64,000 nt of DNA from Flavobacteriaceae bacterium MAR_2010_72 (GTDB lineage: Bacteria > Bacteroidota > Bacteroidia > Flavobacteriales > Flavobacteriaceae): contig QXCW01000002.1 in NCBI GenBank assembly GCA_003550275.1, positions 1,984,001 to 2,048,000 of the forward strand, in the 5' to 3' direction. The position numbers and the translations under genes were made by a program. Positions within the stretch are counted from its first letter, which is position 1, and each line of letters begins with the position of its first letter. Positions 1-8,468 of the stretch are shown here, piece after piece. Under the pieces are notes generated by a model. It saw only the letters and a list, made by a program, of their open reading frames with translations, searched no databases and was not told the DNA's origin.

Positions 1-153
1 GAAATTTGTCTTTTTGTATTTGTATCCTCGCCTCGGCGTAAAGAAGTGTTCAAGGCTTTGGAATATGTGGTTGAAGAGATAAAAGCAAAAGTACCTGTAT
101 TTGGAAAGGAACTATTTGAAGACAACTCTCATCAATGGAAAGTTAACACCTAA
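1..153 (+). CDS. moaE: Molybdopterin synthase catalytic subunit, C-terminal part (MoaE)
   Basis: Reading frame 1 is open from the window edge to a TAA at 151-153 and gives about 50 residues. They contain SSPRRKEVFKALEYVVEEIK followed by KVPVFGKE, which matches the end of MoaE, where a conserved Arg/Lys region and a V-P-x-x-K-K/G-E stretch precede the C-terminus. MoaE, with MoaD, inserts the dithiolene sulfurs that turn cyclic pyranopterin monophosphate into molybdopterin in the cytoplasm. The gene lies 115 bp upstream of moaCB and moaA on the same strand, which supports the call. The N-terminal two thirds are outside the window. Confidence 0.85.
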   Translation, partial: EICLFVFVSSPRRKEVFKALEYVVEEIKAKVPVFGKELFEDNSHQWKVNT

Positions 154-268
154 TCTATGTTGAATTGTGGATTCGTTAAATCGTTGATTCGATTACACAC
201 CTAAACGACTAAACAATTCTACACTTAAATAATTAAACGTTTAAACGCATTAACAAATAAACATTTTC

Positions 269-1183
269 ATGGTTGACATCACCAACAAATCCACCACCCT
301 TCGCATTGCTACTGCACAAGCCATCGTAAAAGTAAGCAAGCAGGACACCATTGTAGCTATTGAACAGAACACCGTTCCAAAAGGTCATGTATTTGCCATG
401 AGCAAGGCCGCCGGGTTATTGGGAATTAAAAAAACCCCCGATATTCTTCCCGATTGCCATCCCCTTCCTATTGAATATGCAGGTATTGACTACGACATCA
501 ACGGATTGGAAATAACCATTACCTGTACCATTAAAACCATCTATAAAACAGGTGTAGAGGTCGAAGCCATGCATGGCGCCAGCATAGTAGCTTTGAATAT
601 GTATGACATGTTAAAGCCCATCGATAAAGGTGTGGAGATCCATCACATCAAATTATTGAACAAGAAAGGAGGCAAATCCGATTTTAAAAATCGTTTTAGA
701 GAAGAATTAAAAGCCGTAGTTATTGTTTGTTCTGATACCATTTCGGCAGGACAAAAAGAAGACCAGGCTGGTAAGGCTATTATTGAGAAACTGGAAGCCT
801 CGCAAATTTCTGTTTCAGATTATATCATTATTCCTGATGAGAAAGACGTGATTCAGGACAAAGTAAAACATTTTGAACGTGAAGGCGTCGATCTTATTAT
901 ATTTACTGGCGGAACAGGCTTATCCAAACGTGATGTTACACCTGAAGCTTTAAATGAGCTTATTGAACGTAATATCCCCGGTATCGAAGAAGCCATTAGA
1001 AGTTACGGGCAACAACGAACCCCTTATGCCATGCTATCTCGAAGCGTAGCAGGAACTATCAATAACACGCTGGTCTTGGCTTTGCCCGGATCCACAAATG
1101 GTGCGAAAGAATCTATGGATGCTATATTCCCATCCGTTTTACATGTATTTGGAATACTTAAAGGCGCAAGACACAACTCATGA
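269..1183 (+). CDS. moaCB: Bifunctional Moco biosynthesis protein MoaC-MogA/MoaB fusion
   Basis: The 304-residue protein joins two Moco enzymes. Residues 1 to about 150 are MoaC-like (cyclic pyranopterin monophosphate synthase), with the TGVEVEAMHGASIVALNMYD core and the following M-L-K carrying the Asp/Lys pair conserved in MoaC. Residues from about 155 are MogA/MoaB-like (molybdopterin adenylyltransferase), with VIVCSDTISAG, FTGGTGLSKRD and LPGSTNGAKES. The protein would therefore serve both the second half of cPMP formation and adenylation of molybdopterin. Such MoaC/MoaB fusions are known in Bacteroidota. The stop overlaps the moaA start (ATGA at 1180-1183), so translational coupling is likely. 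Confidence 0.92.
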   Translation: MVDITNKSTTLRIATAQAIVKVSKQDTIVAIEQNTVPKGHVFAMSKAAGLLGIKKTPDILPDCHPLPIEYAGIDYDINGLEITITCTIKTIYKTGVEVEAMHGASIVALNMYDMLKPIDKGVEIHHIKLLNKKGGKSDFKNRFREELKAVVIVCSDTISAGQKEDQAGKAIIEKLEASQISVSDYIIIPDEKDVIQDKVKHFEREGVDLIIFTGGTGLSKRDVTPEALNELIERNIPGIEEAIRSYGQQRTPYAMLSRSVAGTINNTLVLALPGSTNGAKESMDAIFPSVLHVFGILKGARHNS

Positions 1184-2187
1184 GCACAACAACACCTATA
1201 TTAAAAGACACTTTTGGACGGCAGCACAGTTATTTACGCATTTCGCTTACCGAGCTGTGTAACTTACGCTGCACCTATTGTATGCCGGCTGAAGGTATTC
1301 AACTCTCGCCCAAAGCTCATATCATGACCTTTGAAGAAGTCTATACCCTTGCCAAAATCTTTGTCAAACATGGGGTCACGAAAATAAGGCTTACTGGAGG
1401 CGAACCATTGGTTAGAAAAGATGTAGACGTAATTCTGAAAAAACTCGCCACGCTTCCTGTAGAGCTCGCTATTTCTACAAATGCAGTTACGGTGGATCGA
1501 TTCATCGATACGCTTAAATCTTGCGGTATTAAAAACATCAATGTGAGTTTGGACTCCCTAAATCCTGAAAAATTCAACCAAATCACCCGTCGGAATGATT
1601 TTGAACAGGTTTATAACAATATTCACCTATTGATTCGCGAAGGTTTTAATGTGAAGTTAAATGCGGTTTTAATGAAAGGCTTTAACGATAATGAAGTCAT
1701 CGACTTCATAAATTTGACCAAAGATCTTCCCATTTCAGTTCGATTTATTGAATTTATGCCTTTTGATGGCAACAAATGGAATAAGGAAAAAATGGTATCC
1801 TATGCCGAAATTATGGAACTCGTGAATGCTTCATTTGATACCAACGAGGTTATTCGCATTGAGGATGCGCCCAACGACACATCCAAGAACTATACAATTG
1901 AAGGCTATCAAGGTTCCTTTGCCATTATCAGTTCAGTGACTAACCCGTTTTGTGATTCCTGTAACCGCTTGCGATTGACTGCCAATGGGCGTATTAAAAA
2001 CTGTCTGTTCTCCTCTACCGAGTCTGATCTGTTGACCCCACTTCGTGAAGGCAAGGCTGTTGAACCTATCATCCAAAAAGCAGTTCAGGCGAAATTTAAA
2101 GTCCGTGGCGGTATGGATACCCTGGAAAAATTGGAAGAGCCCAAATTACATACGCAAAACAGGAGCATGATAACTATTGGTGGGTAA
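1180..2187 (+). CDS. moaA: GTP 3',8-cyclase MoaA (radical SAM)
   Basis: This 335-residue protein has both MoaA iron-sulfur sites. The radical SAM motif is C27-x3-C31-x2-C34 within ELCNLRCTYCMP, and the C-terminal cluster is C258-x2-C261-x13-C275 within NPFCDSCNRLRL to NCLF. The SAM-binding GGEP is at 73-76. The protein ends in Gly-Gly, as functional MoaA does. It converts GTP to 3',8-cyclo-GTP, the first step of Moco synthesis, working with the MoaC half of the upstream protein. Length and motif order are normal. It overlaps moaCB by four bases and is the last gene of this Moco operon. Confidence 0.95.
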   Translation: MSTTTPILKDTFGRQHSYLRISLTELCNLRCTYCMPAEGIQLSPKAHIMTFEEVYTLAKIFVKHGVTKIRLTGGEPLVRKDVDVILKKLATLPVELAISTNAVTVDRFIDTLKSCGIKNINVSLDSLNPEKFNQITRRNDFEQVYNNIHLLIREGFNVKLNAVLMKGFNDNEVIDFINLTKDLPISVRFIEFMPFDGNKWNKEKMVSYAEIMELVNASFDTNEVIRIEDAPNDTSKNYTIEGYQGSFAIISSVTNPFCDSCNRLRLTANGRIKNCLFSSTESDLLTPLREGKAVEPIIQKAVQAKFKVRGGMDTLEKLEEPKLHTQNRSMITIGG

Positions 2188-2218
2188 TACCTGGGGTTTT
2201 ATGATTGCACCTTTGAAG

Positions 2219-2411
2219 CATGGGATTGTTATTCTCTACCCTTCGACAAGCTCAGGGTGACAAACCAAAAAATACTAATTGAAAGGTTTTGATATGGGAT
2301 AGTAAAAAGGGTGATAAAGGATGGGATTGGTTTTATTTGTTCGTTTTCGTTAATCGTTCCCCCTTCGACAAGCTCAGGGTGACAAACCTAAAAACTAATT
2401 GTAGGTTTTAT
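2219..2411. repeat. Duplicated REP-like intergenic repeat (two copies)
   Basis: Two copies of CCCTTCGACAAGCTCAGGGT followed by GACAAACC lie at 2239-2266 and 2361-2388, identical over 28 bases. The similarity extends on both sides: each copy is preceded at some distance by TGGGATTG and followed by an A-rich stretch, then ACTAATTG and AGGTTTT. The whole unit, roughly 75-90 bp, therefore appears duplicated. Outer CCCT/AGGG arms give an imperfect inverted repeat. This sequence resembles dispersed REP-like units found in many genomes. The gap between moaA and the VOC gene holds nothing else recognisable; an open frame across it is probably not a gene. Confidence 0.8.
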
Positions 2412-2476
2412 TTAAAAGTCATTTCGAAAATTCAAGTACAATGCGCTATGCAAGGTGCTGGCTTCTACTTTTTAGT

Positions 2477-2872
2477 TTACAACGTTTCTACAATTTGAAT
2501 GTTATTTCCGCAGGTGTCATTGAATACCGCAAATTTAACGGTTCCCATTATAGTTGGCTTTACACTAAACTCGACACCAAGTTTTGTTAATCGTTCATGT
2601 TCTGCATCTACATCATTAACATCAAATTGTGTATAGGGATATCCAGCCTCCATCAAGGCATCTTGATAGACTTTACAAGGCTCGAAATGATTTGGCCCTG
2701 GTTCCAATAATAATTCTGGGCCATCTTGCCATTCGGCAGAAACTACTGTCAACCATCTATTCCCTCCACCTAATGGTTGGTCTTTCTTCTTTATAAAGCC
2801 TAATTTTTCTGTATAAAATTTCAAAGCTTTTTCTTGGTCTCGAACGGGAATGCTAATTAGTGTTACTTTCAT
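2477..2872 (-). CDS. VOC family (glyoxalase/bleomycin-resistance-like) protein
   Basis: A 131-residue single-domain protein of the vicinal oxygen chelate fold. It begins MKVTLISIPVRDQEKALKFY and ends CGNNIQIVE, the usual first and last strands of a VOC monomer. GPNHFEPCKVYQDALMEAGY and FDVNDVDAEHERLTKLGVEF match the central helix-strand part. Members bind a metal and act as lyases, dioxygenases or drug-binding proteins; the substrate cannot be read from sequence. It lies 19 bp downstream of a small AraC-type regulator on the same strand, so the pair are probably co-transcribed. Confidence 0.85.
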   Translation of the reverse strand: MKVTLISIPVRDQEKALKFYTEKLGFIKKKDQPLGGGNRWLTVVSAEWQDGPELLLEPGPNHFEPCKVYQDALMEAGYPYTQFDVNDVDAEHERLTKLGVEFSVKPTIMGTVKFAVFNDTCGNNIQIVETL

Positions 2873-2891
2873 CTTTGTTTTATTTATATGC

Positions 2892-3302
2892 CTAAGTTCT
2901 GAATTTCAAATCTATTTTGCTTCTTGAAAGTTGCTCTTTTTGAAATTCACTTGGTGATTTACCTATTTTTGTTTTAAATAAAGTGCTGAACGACCCTAAA
3001 CTTTCAAATCCAACAGCTAAACAAGTTTCAGTAACCGACATCCCATCTATAAGATGTTTTTTAGATTTCTCAATTCGTGTGTCAATTAGATATTGCCTTG
3101 GCGTTAGTCCATAATATTTTTTGAACAAGCGCAACAAGTGATACTTGGAAACCAACTGAATATGGGACAAGGCATCCAAATTTAAGTTGACCTCATAATT
3201 AGTTTCGATATAGTTTCGAATTCCAATTACCGTGTTAACTTGTTCTTGGTTTGAATAAACAATGTTACGGAGTTTATTAAGTTCTTTTTCGTAAAATGTC
3301 AT
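2892..3302 (-). CDS. Small AraC-family transcriptional regulator (HTH domain only)
   Basis: 136 residues consisting almost entirely of the AraC-type double helix-turn-helix. The first helix-turn-helix is around residues 42-62 (LDALSHIQLVSKYHLLRLFK), followed by GLTPRQYLIDTRIEKSKKHL. The second lies in VTETCLAVGFESLGSFSTLF and is followed by GKSPSEFQKE. There is no cupin or other sensory domain, so any effector would have to act through another protein or this short form binds DNA constitutively. It is probably co-transcribed with the VOC gene downstream, the simplest candidate target. Confidence 0.88.
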   Translation of the reverse strand: MTFYEKELNKLRNIVYSNQEQVNTVIGIRNYIETNYEVNLNLDALSHIQLVSKYHLLRLFKKYYGLTPRQYLIDTRIEKSKKHLIDGMSVTETCLAVGFESLGSFSTLFKTKIGKSPSEFQKEQLSRSKIDLKFRT

Positions 3303-3396
3303 TATTTTGTTTTTTTACGTTATTGCCAAGGCTTCGAGGATGTTATTGTAACACCTCCAGAGTGTACTGGATTTGCTGTACGTTTTTGCATACCGT

Positions 3397-5403
3397 TTAA
3401 TTCACTTTTTGGAAAAATAGGTTTCGAACCCGACCATTAGTTACTTTAAAACCCAAAATCATATTACTTTCATCCCTTACAAACTCAACTTGACCAAAAA
3501 ACCAAGCCTCGCCTCTAAACATGTCTTTTTTTACTGGAGTCAAATTAAAGTCACTTAATCGGCTATGTTTTGCAACAAGATTATCGCCGTCAATAGTAAA
3601 GTTGTAGGTTGTCGCCAATTCTTCACTATAAAATTCTCCTGAAAAGTCAGCAAGATTTACAGAAGACTTGTCGAACTCTTTTACACGAGGAGCTTCCATT
3701 ATTTGACCACCTTGATGAAGTTTTAGAAGGTTTATATTTTCCCCGTTATTAGGAATAAACTCAATTTTTGCGTCAACGCCTTCGACCTTATATTCTGTAC
3801 TGGATATCGGAGTTAAGGCAACTTTTGATTGTCCTGTTGCTTCAGCTGATAATTGATTTTCGCTGGTGCTTATTGTAATATTGAATCCGGGTTGCAGTTC
3901 AAAAACACCAACATAAGTCTTAAGCATATTTTGATTAACAGCTACTTCATCTGATTCCCTTTCTTCTTTATCTTCTTTTTTAAGGTCTTCTGTTTTAAGT
4001 TTATCTTTTAAATAAATATCCACCACCTTATGTGCTATGCTACCCGAGTTGAATTCTGCAGAATTACTAAATACAATAACCGCAAAATTCTCATCTGGAA
4101 ACCTCGTTAAATACGTGCGATAACCCGCATCTGCTCCGCCATGTTGTATTTCCTTTAATCCTTTATAATCACCCACAAATTGACCCAAAGCCCCTCCAAA
4201 AGTTTCTCCGTTGTTTAATATTGCTTTAGTATTCATTTTGTTGATAATCGTTGAATCACCAATTTTTATATCTGCGAAGTTCATTGCCCAAATACTTAAA
4301 TCTTCAACAGTTGTAAATAAACTAGTAGCTCCAACATTGGCATAGTTCAAAACACTTTTTTTGTGTCCCCCAAAAACAGATCTATATGAATAGGCTCGGT
4401 TCTTTACAATTTTTTCATGGTCATCATAAAAAAGAGTGCTGTTCATTTTTAATGGTTCAAAAATGTTTGCCTTGGTAAATTCGGCAAACGACTTATCTGA
4501 AATTCTAGAAACGACTTCAGCCAAAAGCGTAAATCCGGTATTACAATATGCATATTCCTCACCAGGATTAAAGTTTAGCTCCTTTTGCTTACTCACAAGT
4601 TTTAAAATCTGTTCCTTGGTAATTACATCATCCATTCGCCAACCAGCCATTGATAATAAATTCCATTGATCTCTTAAACCGCTGGTGTGAGACGCTAAAT
4701 GTCGTAATGTGATTGTCTTGCCAAAGTCAGGCACTTCAGGGATATATTTTCGGATATCATCATCTAAACTTAACTTACCTTGCTTTTCTAATAATAAAAT
4801 TGAGAAAACCGTAAACTGTTTTGAAACGGAGGCTATATGGAATATTGACGAAGGCGTTATAGGAATATCGTATTCTAAATTAGCAATACCATAACCCTTT
4901 TTATATATAACTGCCCCGTCTTTTACGATTGCAACTGCTGCACCTGGCGTATTACTAGTATCCCAAACCGTAAAAAGTTCGTCAACCTGATCATTTTTTG
5001 TAACCGCTTTTGGTTTTATATTTTGTACAACTATATGGTATTTCCCTGTATGCTCTTTTTTATCAATAGATTCAACTTCAATTAAATACTCGCCTTTTTT
5101 GTCTGACACCAAAGTGACTAATTCATAGCCATTTCTATAATTTGGGCTATCAAACGCTTCCAATTTCTCATTTAGGGAATTATAAGTTGTCACCTTTAAA
5201 TCAATTCCATCTTGCATTACCTTACAGAACACAAATTGGTCGTTCATTAATTTTATTTTATATTGATGCTTTTCACCTGTAGTTAATTCAGAAGCAATTG
5301 ATTTTCCTTTTACCAGTTCGCCTTTCTCAATTTGGGCTTCGATAGTACTTATTGGAATGACTAGGACTAGTAGTAACGCTAGTTTAATTAGTGTTTGATT
5401 CAT
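3397..5403 (-). CDS. Secreted serine hydrolase, class C beta-lactamase/DD-peptidase fold
   Basis: Translated from the ATG at 5403, which puts a clean signal peptide (MNQTLIKLALLLVLVIPIST, cut near EAQ) at the N-terminus. An upstream in-frame start at 5442 would add 13 polar residues. Of 668 residues, about 25-130 resemble a beta-sandwich pre-peptidase-type domain. The catalytic domain follows, with S192-V-S-K195, the Tyr motif YAYCNTGF and the HGG triad in IQHGGADAGYR. The last ~170 residues form an extra domain typical of long periplasmic penicillin-binding-like esterases. The substrate could be peptidoglycan-derived D-amino acid peptides or esters. It has no obvious operon partner. Confidence 0.85.
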   Translation of the reverse strand: MNQTLIKLALLLVLVIPISTIEAQIEKGELVKGKSIASELTTGEKHQYKIKLMNDQFVFCKVMQDGIDLKVTTYNSLNEKLEAFDSPNYRNGYELVTLVSDKKGEYLIEVESIDKKEHTGKYHIVVQNIKPKAVTKNDQVDELFTVWDTSNTPGAAVAIVKDGAVIYKKGYGIANLEYDIPITPSSIFHIASVSKQFTVFSILLLEKQGKLSLDDDIRKYIPEVPDFGKTITLRHLASHTSGLRDQWNLLSMAGWRMDDVITKEQILKLVSKQKELNFNPGEEYAYCNTGFTLLAEVVSRISDKSFAEFTKANIFEPLKMNSTLFYDDHEKIVKNRAYSYRSVFGGHKKSVLNYANVGATSLFTTVEDLSIWAMNFADIKIGDSTIINKMNTKAILNNGETFGGALGQFVGDYKGLKEIQHGGADAGYRTYLTRFPDENFAVIVFSNSAEFNSGSIAHKVVDIYLKDKLKTEDLKKEDKEERESDEVAVNQNMLKTYVGVFELQPGFNITISTSENQLSAEATGQSKVALTPISSTEYKVEGVDAKIEFIPNNGENINLLKLHQGGQIMEAPRVKEFDKSSVNLADFSGEFYSEELATTYNFTIDGDNLVAKHSRLSDFNLTPVKKDMFRGEAWFFGQVEFVRDESNMILGFKVTNGRVRNLFFQKVN

Positions 5404-5682
5404 GTTATTGTTTTTAATTGCTGTCAACCTAGGAATAAACATCTTGTGAAAATATCCCCTTATATTTATTTGCCTAACCTAAAGTGATTCATATAGGAAT
5501 TAAATTTACAAAAAAGGCAATCATCTAATCTCTATTTTATGTAATTAAAGTCTCAATACCATTTTATCATCAGAGCGAATTTAAATATACTAAAGTATTA
5601 TTTAGTCCCAGCGTATTTTAATTAACAATTTTAAGGGAGGTGTAATTGGGTGTTGTGATGTGTATAAAATGAAATTAAAAAA

Positions 5683-5704
5683 GAATCCCATTTTCATGGG
5701 ATTC
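5683..5704 (-). terminator. Intrinsic terminator of the outer-membrane barrel gene
   Basis: GAATCCCAT at 5683-5691 pairs perfectly with ATGGGATTC at 5696-5704 around a TTTC loop. On the minus strand the hairpin is followed by TTTTTTAATTTC (complement of 5671-5682). It sits 27 bp past the stop of the barrel gene and would end the nitrate cluster transcript. The rest of the gap 5404-5730 is AT-rich with no gene seen. Confidence 0.85.
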
Positions 5705-5730
5705 TGAAGTGTATTCTATTTATAATATTA

Positions 5731-7014
5731 TTAATTGGTTGTGCCATTTAAAAATTTGGGTTTGATGGTTAACATGGCCCAGGCCCAGTTTTGCATGCTA
5801 TCGGCCTCGGCTTTGGCAATGCCTTTTAATTCATACATCCCGTCACTAGCAAATAGTTGCGAATAGCCTAAACTCAAGCTATAGCCTTTAAAGCCTTGGG
5901 AGAAGGCCAAATCAATTTCGGTACCCAGAGCCTTGTCGCCACTTGGCAACTCCTGCTCCCCACTAAAGTTAAGCACCTTGACCAAAAGACTAGCTTTATC
6001 ACCCAGCTTTAGCTTGGCACTCACATGAACATCTAACAATCCTATTGAATTGGCATGGTTACCTACATAAAAGTAATCCATCAACCCATTGAACTTATGA
6101 TTGGTGCCATAAAGCGGAAAGAAGGCACCTGTTTCACCAACATCGGCATCGTTACCGCTAATGATCTCCATACCGGCACCAAGACCTAACTTCTCTGAAG
6201 CTTTATAATTGAAATCCAAACCCAAAAGATAGGCCCCTTTAACATCAATTATGCCTTGTCGTTCGCCAGTTTGAAGGAATGCATTGGCCGCTATATTGAA
6301 GCGATCCTTTTTATAGTTCATATGTGAGCCGATGGTTTGTAGGTTGCTGGTGCCATTGGGTGTGGTGCCATCGGTTTCAAAATTTTGGAATCCATTATTC
6401 AAAATTAAAAGGCTTGCTGAAACATCTTTCCAAGTGTTCTTAAGGTAAACATATTGCATGGTTTTATAAGAAAAGAAGCCTGTAGTGGCATAGGCCGTTC
6501 CTACCGAGGAAAAGCCAGAAAGGTCTGCTTTATCCTGATTAAAAGCCAATGCGACATCCATCATAAAATTGTCTTTATTGTACTTTATCAAGGCCGCATC
6601 GTGGTTACGTGCTTGTTGTGCCCAGCCAACGGAGCCCAAAATACGTTGGTCGTCATAGTCGATGGTTTGTCTTCCTATTTTTGTTGACCATCCACTGCCT
6701 AGCTTTATATCGGCCCAGGCTTCAAACACAGAAAAAGAGTTATTAGTATCGGCGGGCAACAATTGTCTGTTTTCACCCCAAGTCAGGACGTCTTGAAAGC
6801 TTAGATAAAAATTATAGGATTCGGTTTTGTAACCCGCATTTAAACGGATTCTTGTTGATAGACCATAACCTACATCGGCATCTTCAGGAATGAGATTGCC
6901 ATAACCATGACGGTATTCGGTTCGTGGACGGAATTCACCGTCTAAAGTAACTTGTGCATAAGTGAATTGAACAATAAGTAATGAGAGGCCTAACCATAGG
7001 TAGTTTTTTTTCAT
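5731..7014 (-). CDS. Outer-membrane beta-barrel, alginate-export family; candidate nitrate/nitrite porin
   Basis: 427 residues with a signal peptide (MKKNYLWLGLSLLIVQFTYA) and then alternating amphipathic strands throughout. TLDGEFRPRTEYRHGYG at the mature N-terminus and the GRQTIDYDDQRILG segment are typical of the alginate-export porin family of Bacteroidota. The name reflects fold, not substrate. It is the last gene after narK, nasA and the rubredoxin protein, 23 bp downstream of the latter, and is followed by a strong terminator. From that position I infer that it admits nitrate or nitrite across the outer membrane. Mature strand count was not determined. Confidence 0.75.
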   Translation of the reverse strand: MKKNYLWLGLSLLIVQFTYAQVTLDGEFRPRTEYRHGYGNLIPEDADVGYGLSTRIRLNAGYKTESYNFYLSFQDVLTWGENRQLLPADTNNSFSVFEAWADIKLGSGWSTKIGRQTIDYDDQRILGSVGWAQQARNHDAALIKYNKDNFMMDVALAFNQDKADLSGFSSVGTAYATTGFFSYKTMQYVYLKNTWKDVSASLLILNNGFQNFETDGTTPNGTSNLQTIGSHMNYKKDRFNIAANAFLQTGERQGIIDVKGAYLLGLDFNYKASEKLGLGAGMEIISGNDADVGETGAFFPLYGTNHKFNGLMDYFYVGNHANSIGLLDVHVSAKLKLGDKASLLVKVLNFSGEQELPSGDKALGTEIDLAFSQGFKGYSLSLGYSQLFASDGMYELKGIAKAEADSMQNWAWAMLTIKPKFLNGTTN

Positions 7015-7037
7015 AATGTACTGCTTTAAACTGATTT

Positions 7038-8468
7038 TTATTTAATTACTATTTTCTTCTCAAAATTACTTTTAGGTGCCTCGCAAAGTGAACACACATA
7101 GCCTTCAGAAAGCTGATCAAACGGGGTGCTAGGGGCAATATTTTGTGTGACATCCCCATAGGATTCGTCATAGACAGTTAGACAGTTTTTACATTGATAT
7201 ACACCTATTTGCGATTTTTCCTTGATCTGTTCTTGTTTCGCTTCATCCTCTCTATCTGTGCCTAACTGATCGAAATACAATTGGCTTAATTCCATTAATA
7301 AACCTGGCAATTCAGCCTTGTCGATATCCTGAACATGCCTTATGTATTCTCTAGTATTAGGGTCGAAATTTTTTGCATAGAGCAAATTATAAGTGTCCCC
7401 CATTGGCATATCAGGTATTAGGTTGGGTTGTTTGTTTTTCTCAATGACTATAGATGTGAAATAGTATGGACTTCGGGCATAATCTGTAATCCCGAACGTT
7501 AAACCATAGGTACTTATGTCATTTTTATCAAAGGTGTTGACAAGGTATTTTTTTAAACTAATAGCGGCTTTATTACCAACGGGCAAGTGCCAATTTAGTT
7601 CGAGCATGGAGTGACGCACATTAATCCCAAATTTGCCTAAAAATTTCTCCCACTGCAATTTTTCAGATAGTGGAATTCCTTTAACTATAAATGATTTCCA
7701 TGGGGTTATGGAAATTTTTCCAATCTTATTTTCGGCACATCTATCACACATTGCTTTTAGGAAGGTGAGGTCGTACTTGTTGTTTCTCCAATACAGTCCC
7801 AGCCAGTATTTATCAAGCCCAATCCTGTTCATGCCTTCATAATAAGGAAATGGGTAAAAAGGAACTTCCAAAGGCTTATCTACCGTTCGGTTATTGGTAT
7901 CTACAGCATCTGAAACCAATTCAAAAATGGTTTCAATGGTTTCGGGCTCTTCAATGAGAATATTTTCTATGGCCCATACAATCTTATCCAAATCCCAGCT
8001 ATAGATCAGTGCTGGGTACATCTCTGGTTTGTTCCATTCAGGAAGTCGTACATAGAGGTACCAATAATCTTCATGCTCTGAAGCGATGAAATTGATATGC
8101 CCAGTAAATAATGGTACGAGGCGTTGTTTAGGATCGGTAATGTTTACTTTTAATTTGGGTTGGCGCCTAAATTGTTCGAGGACGTATAAATAGCGATCAC
8201 TGGTTAGCCAAGAGGTGCTAGGAAAAATATCTGCCGAAACATAAGAAGAAACAATATTCTCGAAAATCGGGCCATCGGGTTCAATGATTTGAAGATTATC
8301 GTAAGCTTTTAATTTTTCTTGGTCGACACTTTTATGGAATAAAATATCCTGTCTAGACCCAAATGAAATGGTTTTAAGACCTAGACTTTCGGCAACTTCG
8401 CAAATGTACTTGAGCTCTCCAGGAGAAAGCACACCACCATTGACTATGATTCTGTTTAGATTTTTCAT
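7038..8468 (-). CDS. Siroheme-less NirA/SiR-like protein with C-terminal rubredoxin domain
   Basis: 476 residues. Two segments look like the paired ferredoxin-like half-domains of assimilatory nitrite/sulfite reductases: GGVLSPGELKYICEVAESLG with SFGSRQDILF (about 11-44), and FLKAMCDRCAENKIG with KISITPWKSFIVKGI (about 236-265). The siroheme/4Fe-4S signature is absent: the only cysteines are C23, C241, C244, C426, C429, C459 and C462. The last four form a rubredoxin site (C-K-N-C and C-S-L-C). The gene overlaps nasA by four bases, so the proteins are probably made together. I infer a rubredoxin electron carrier or docking partner for the nitrate reductase, with the degenerate domain as scaffold. 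Confidence 0.75.
   Translation of the reverse strand: MKNLNRIIVNGGVLSPGELKYICEVAESLGLKTISFGSRQDILFHKSVDQEKLKAYDNLQIIEPDGPIFENIVSSYVSADIFPSTSWLTSDRYLYVLEQFRRQPKLKVNITDPKQRLVPLFTGHINFIASEHEDYWYLYVRLPEWNKPEMYPALIYSWDLDKIVWAIENILIEEPETIETIFELVSDAVDTNNRTVDKPLEVPFYPFPYYEGMNRIGLDKYWLGLYWRNNKYDLTFLKAMCDRCAENKIGKISITPWKSFIVKGIPLSEKLQWEKFLGKFGINVRHSMLELNWHLPVGNKAAISLKKYLVNTFDKNDISTYGLTFGITDYARSPYYFTSIVIEKNKQPNLIPDMPMGDTYNLLYAKNFDPNTREYIRHVQDIDKAELPGLLMELSQLYFDQLGTDREDEAKQEQIKEKSQIGVYQCKNCLTVYDESYGDVTQNIAPSTPFDQLSEGYVCSLCEAPKSNFEKKIVIK

Noticed and set aside
2289-2498. 69-residue open frame across the REP-like repeats
   Set aside because: It is made of repeat sequence, has no family resemblance and overlaps the end of the VOC gene.
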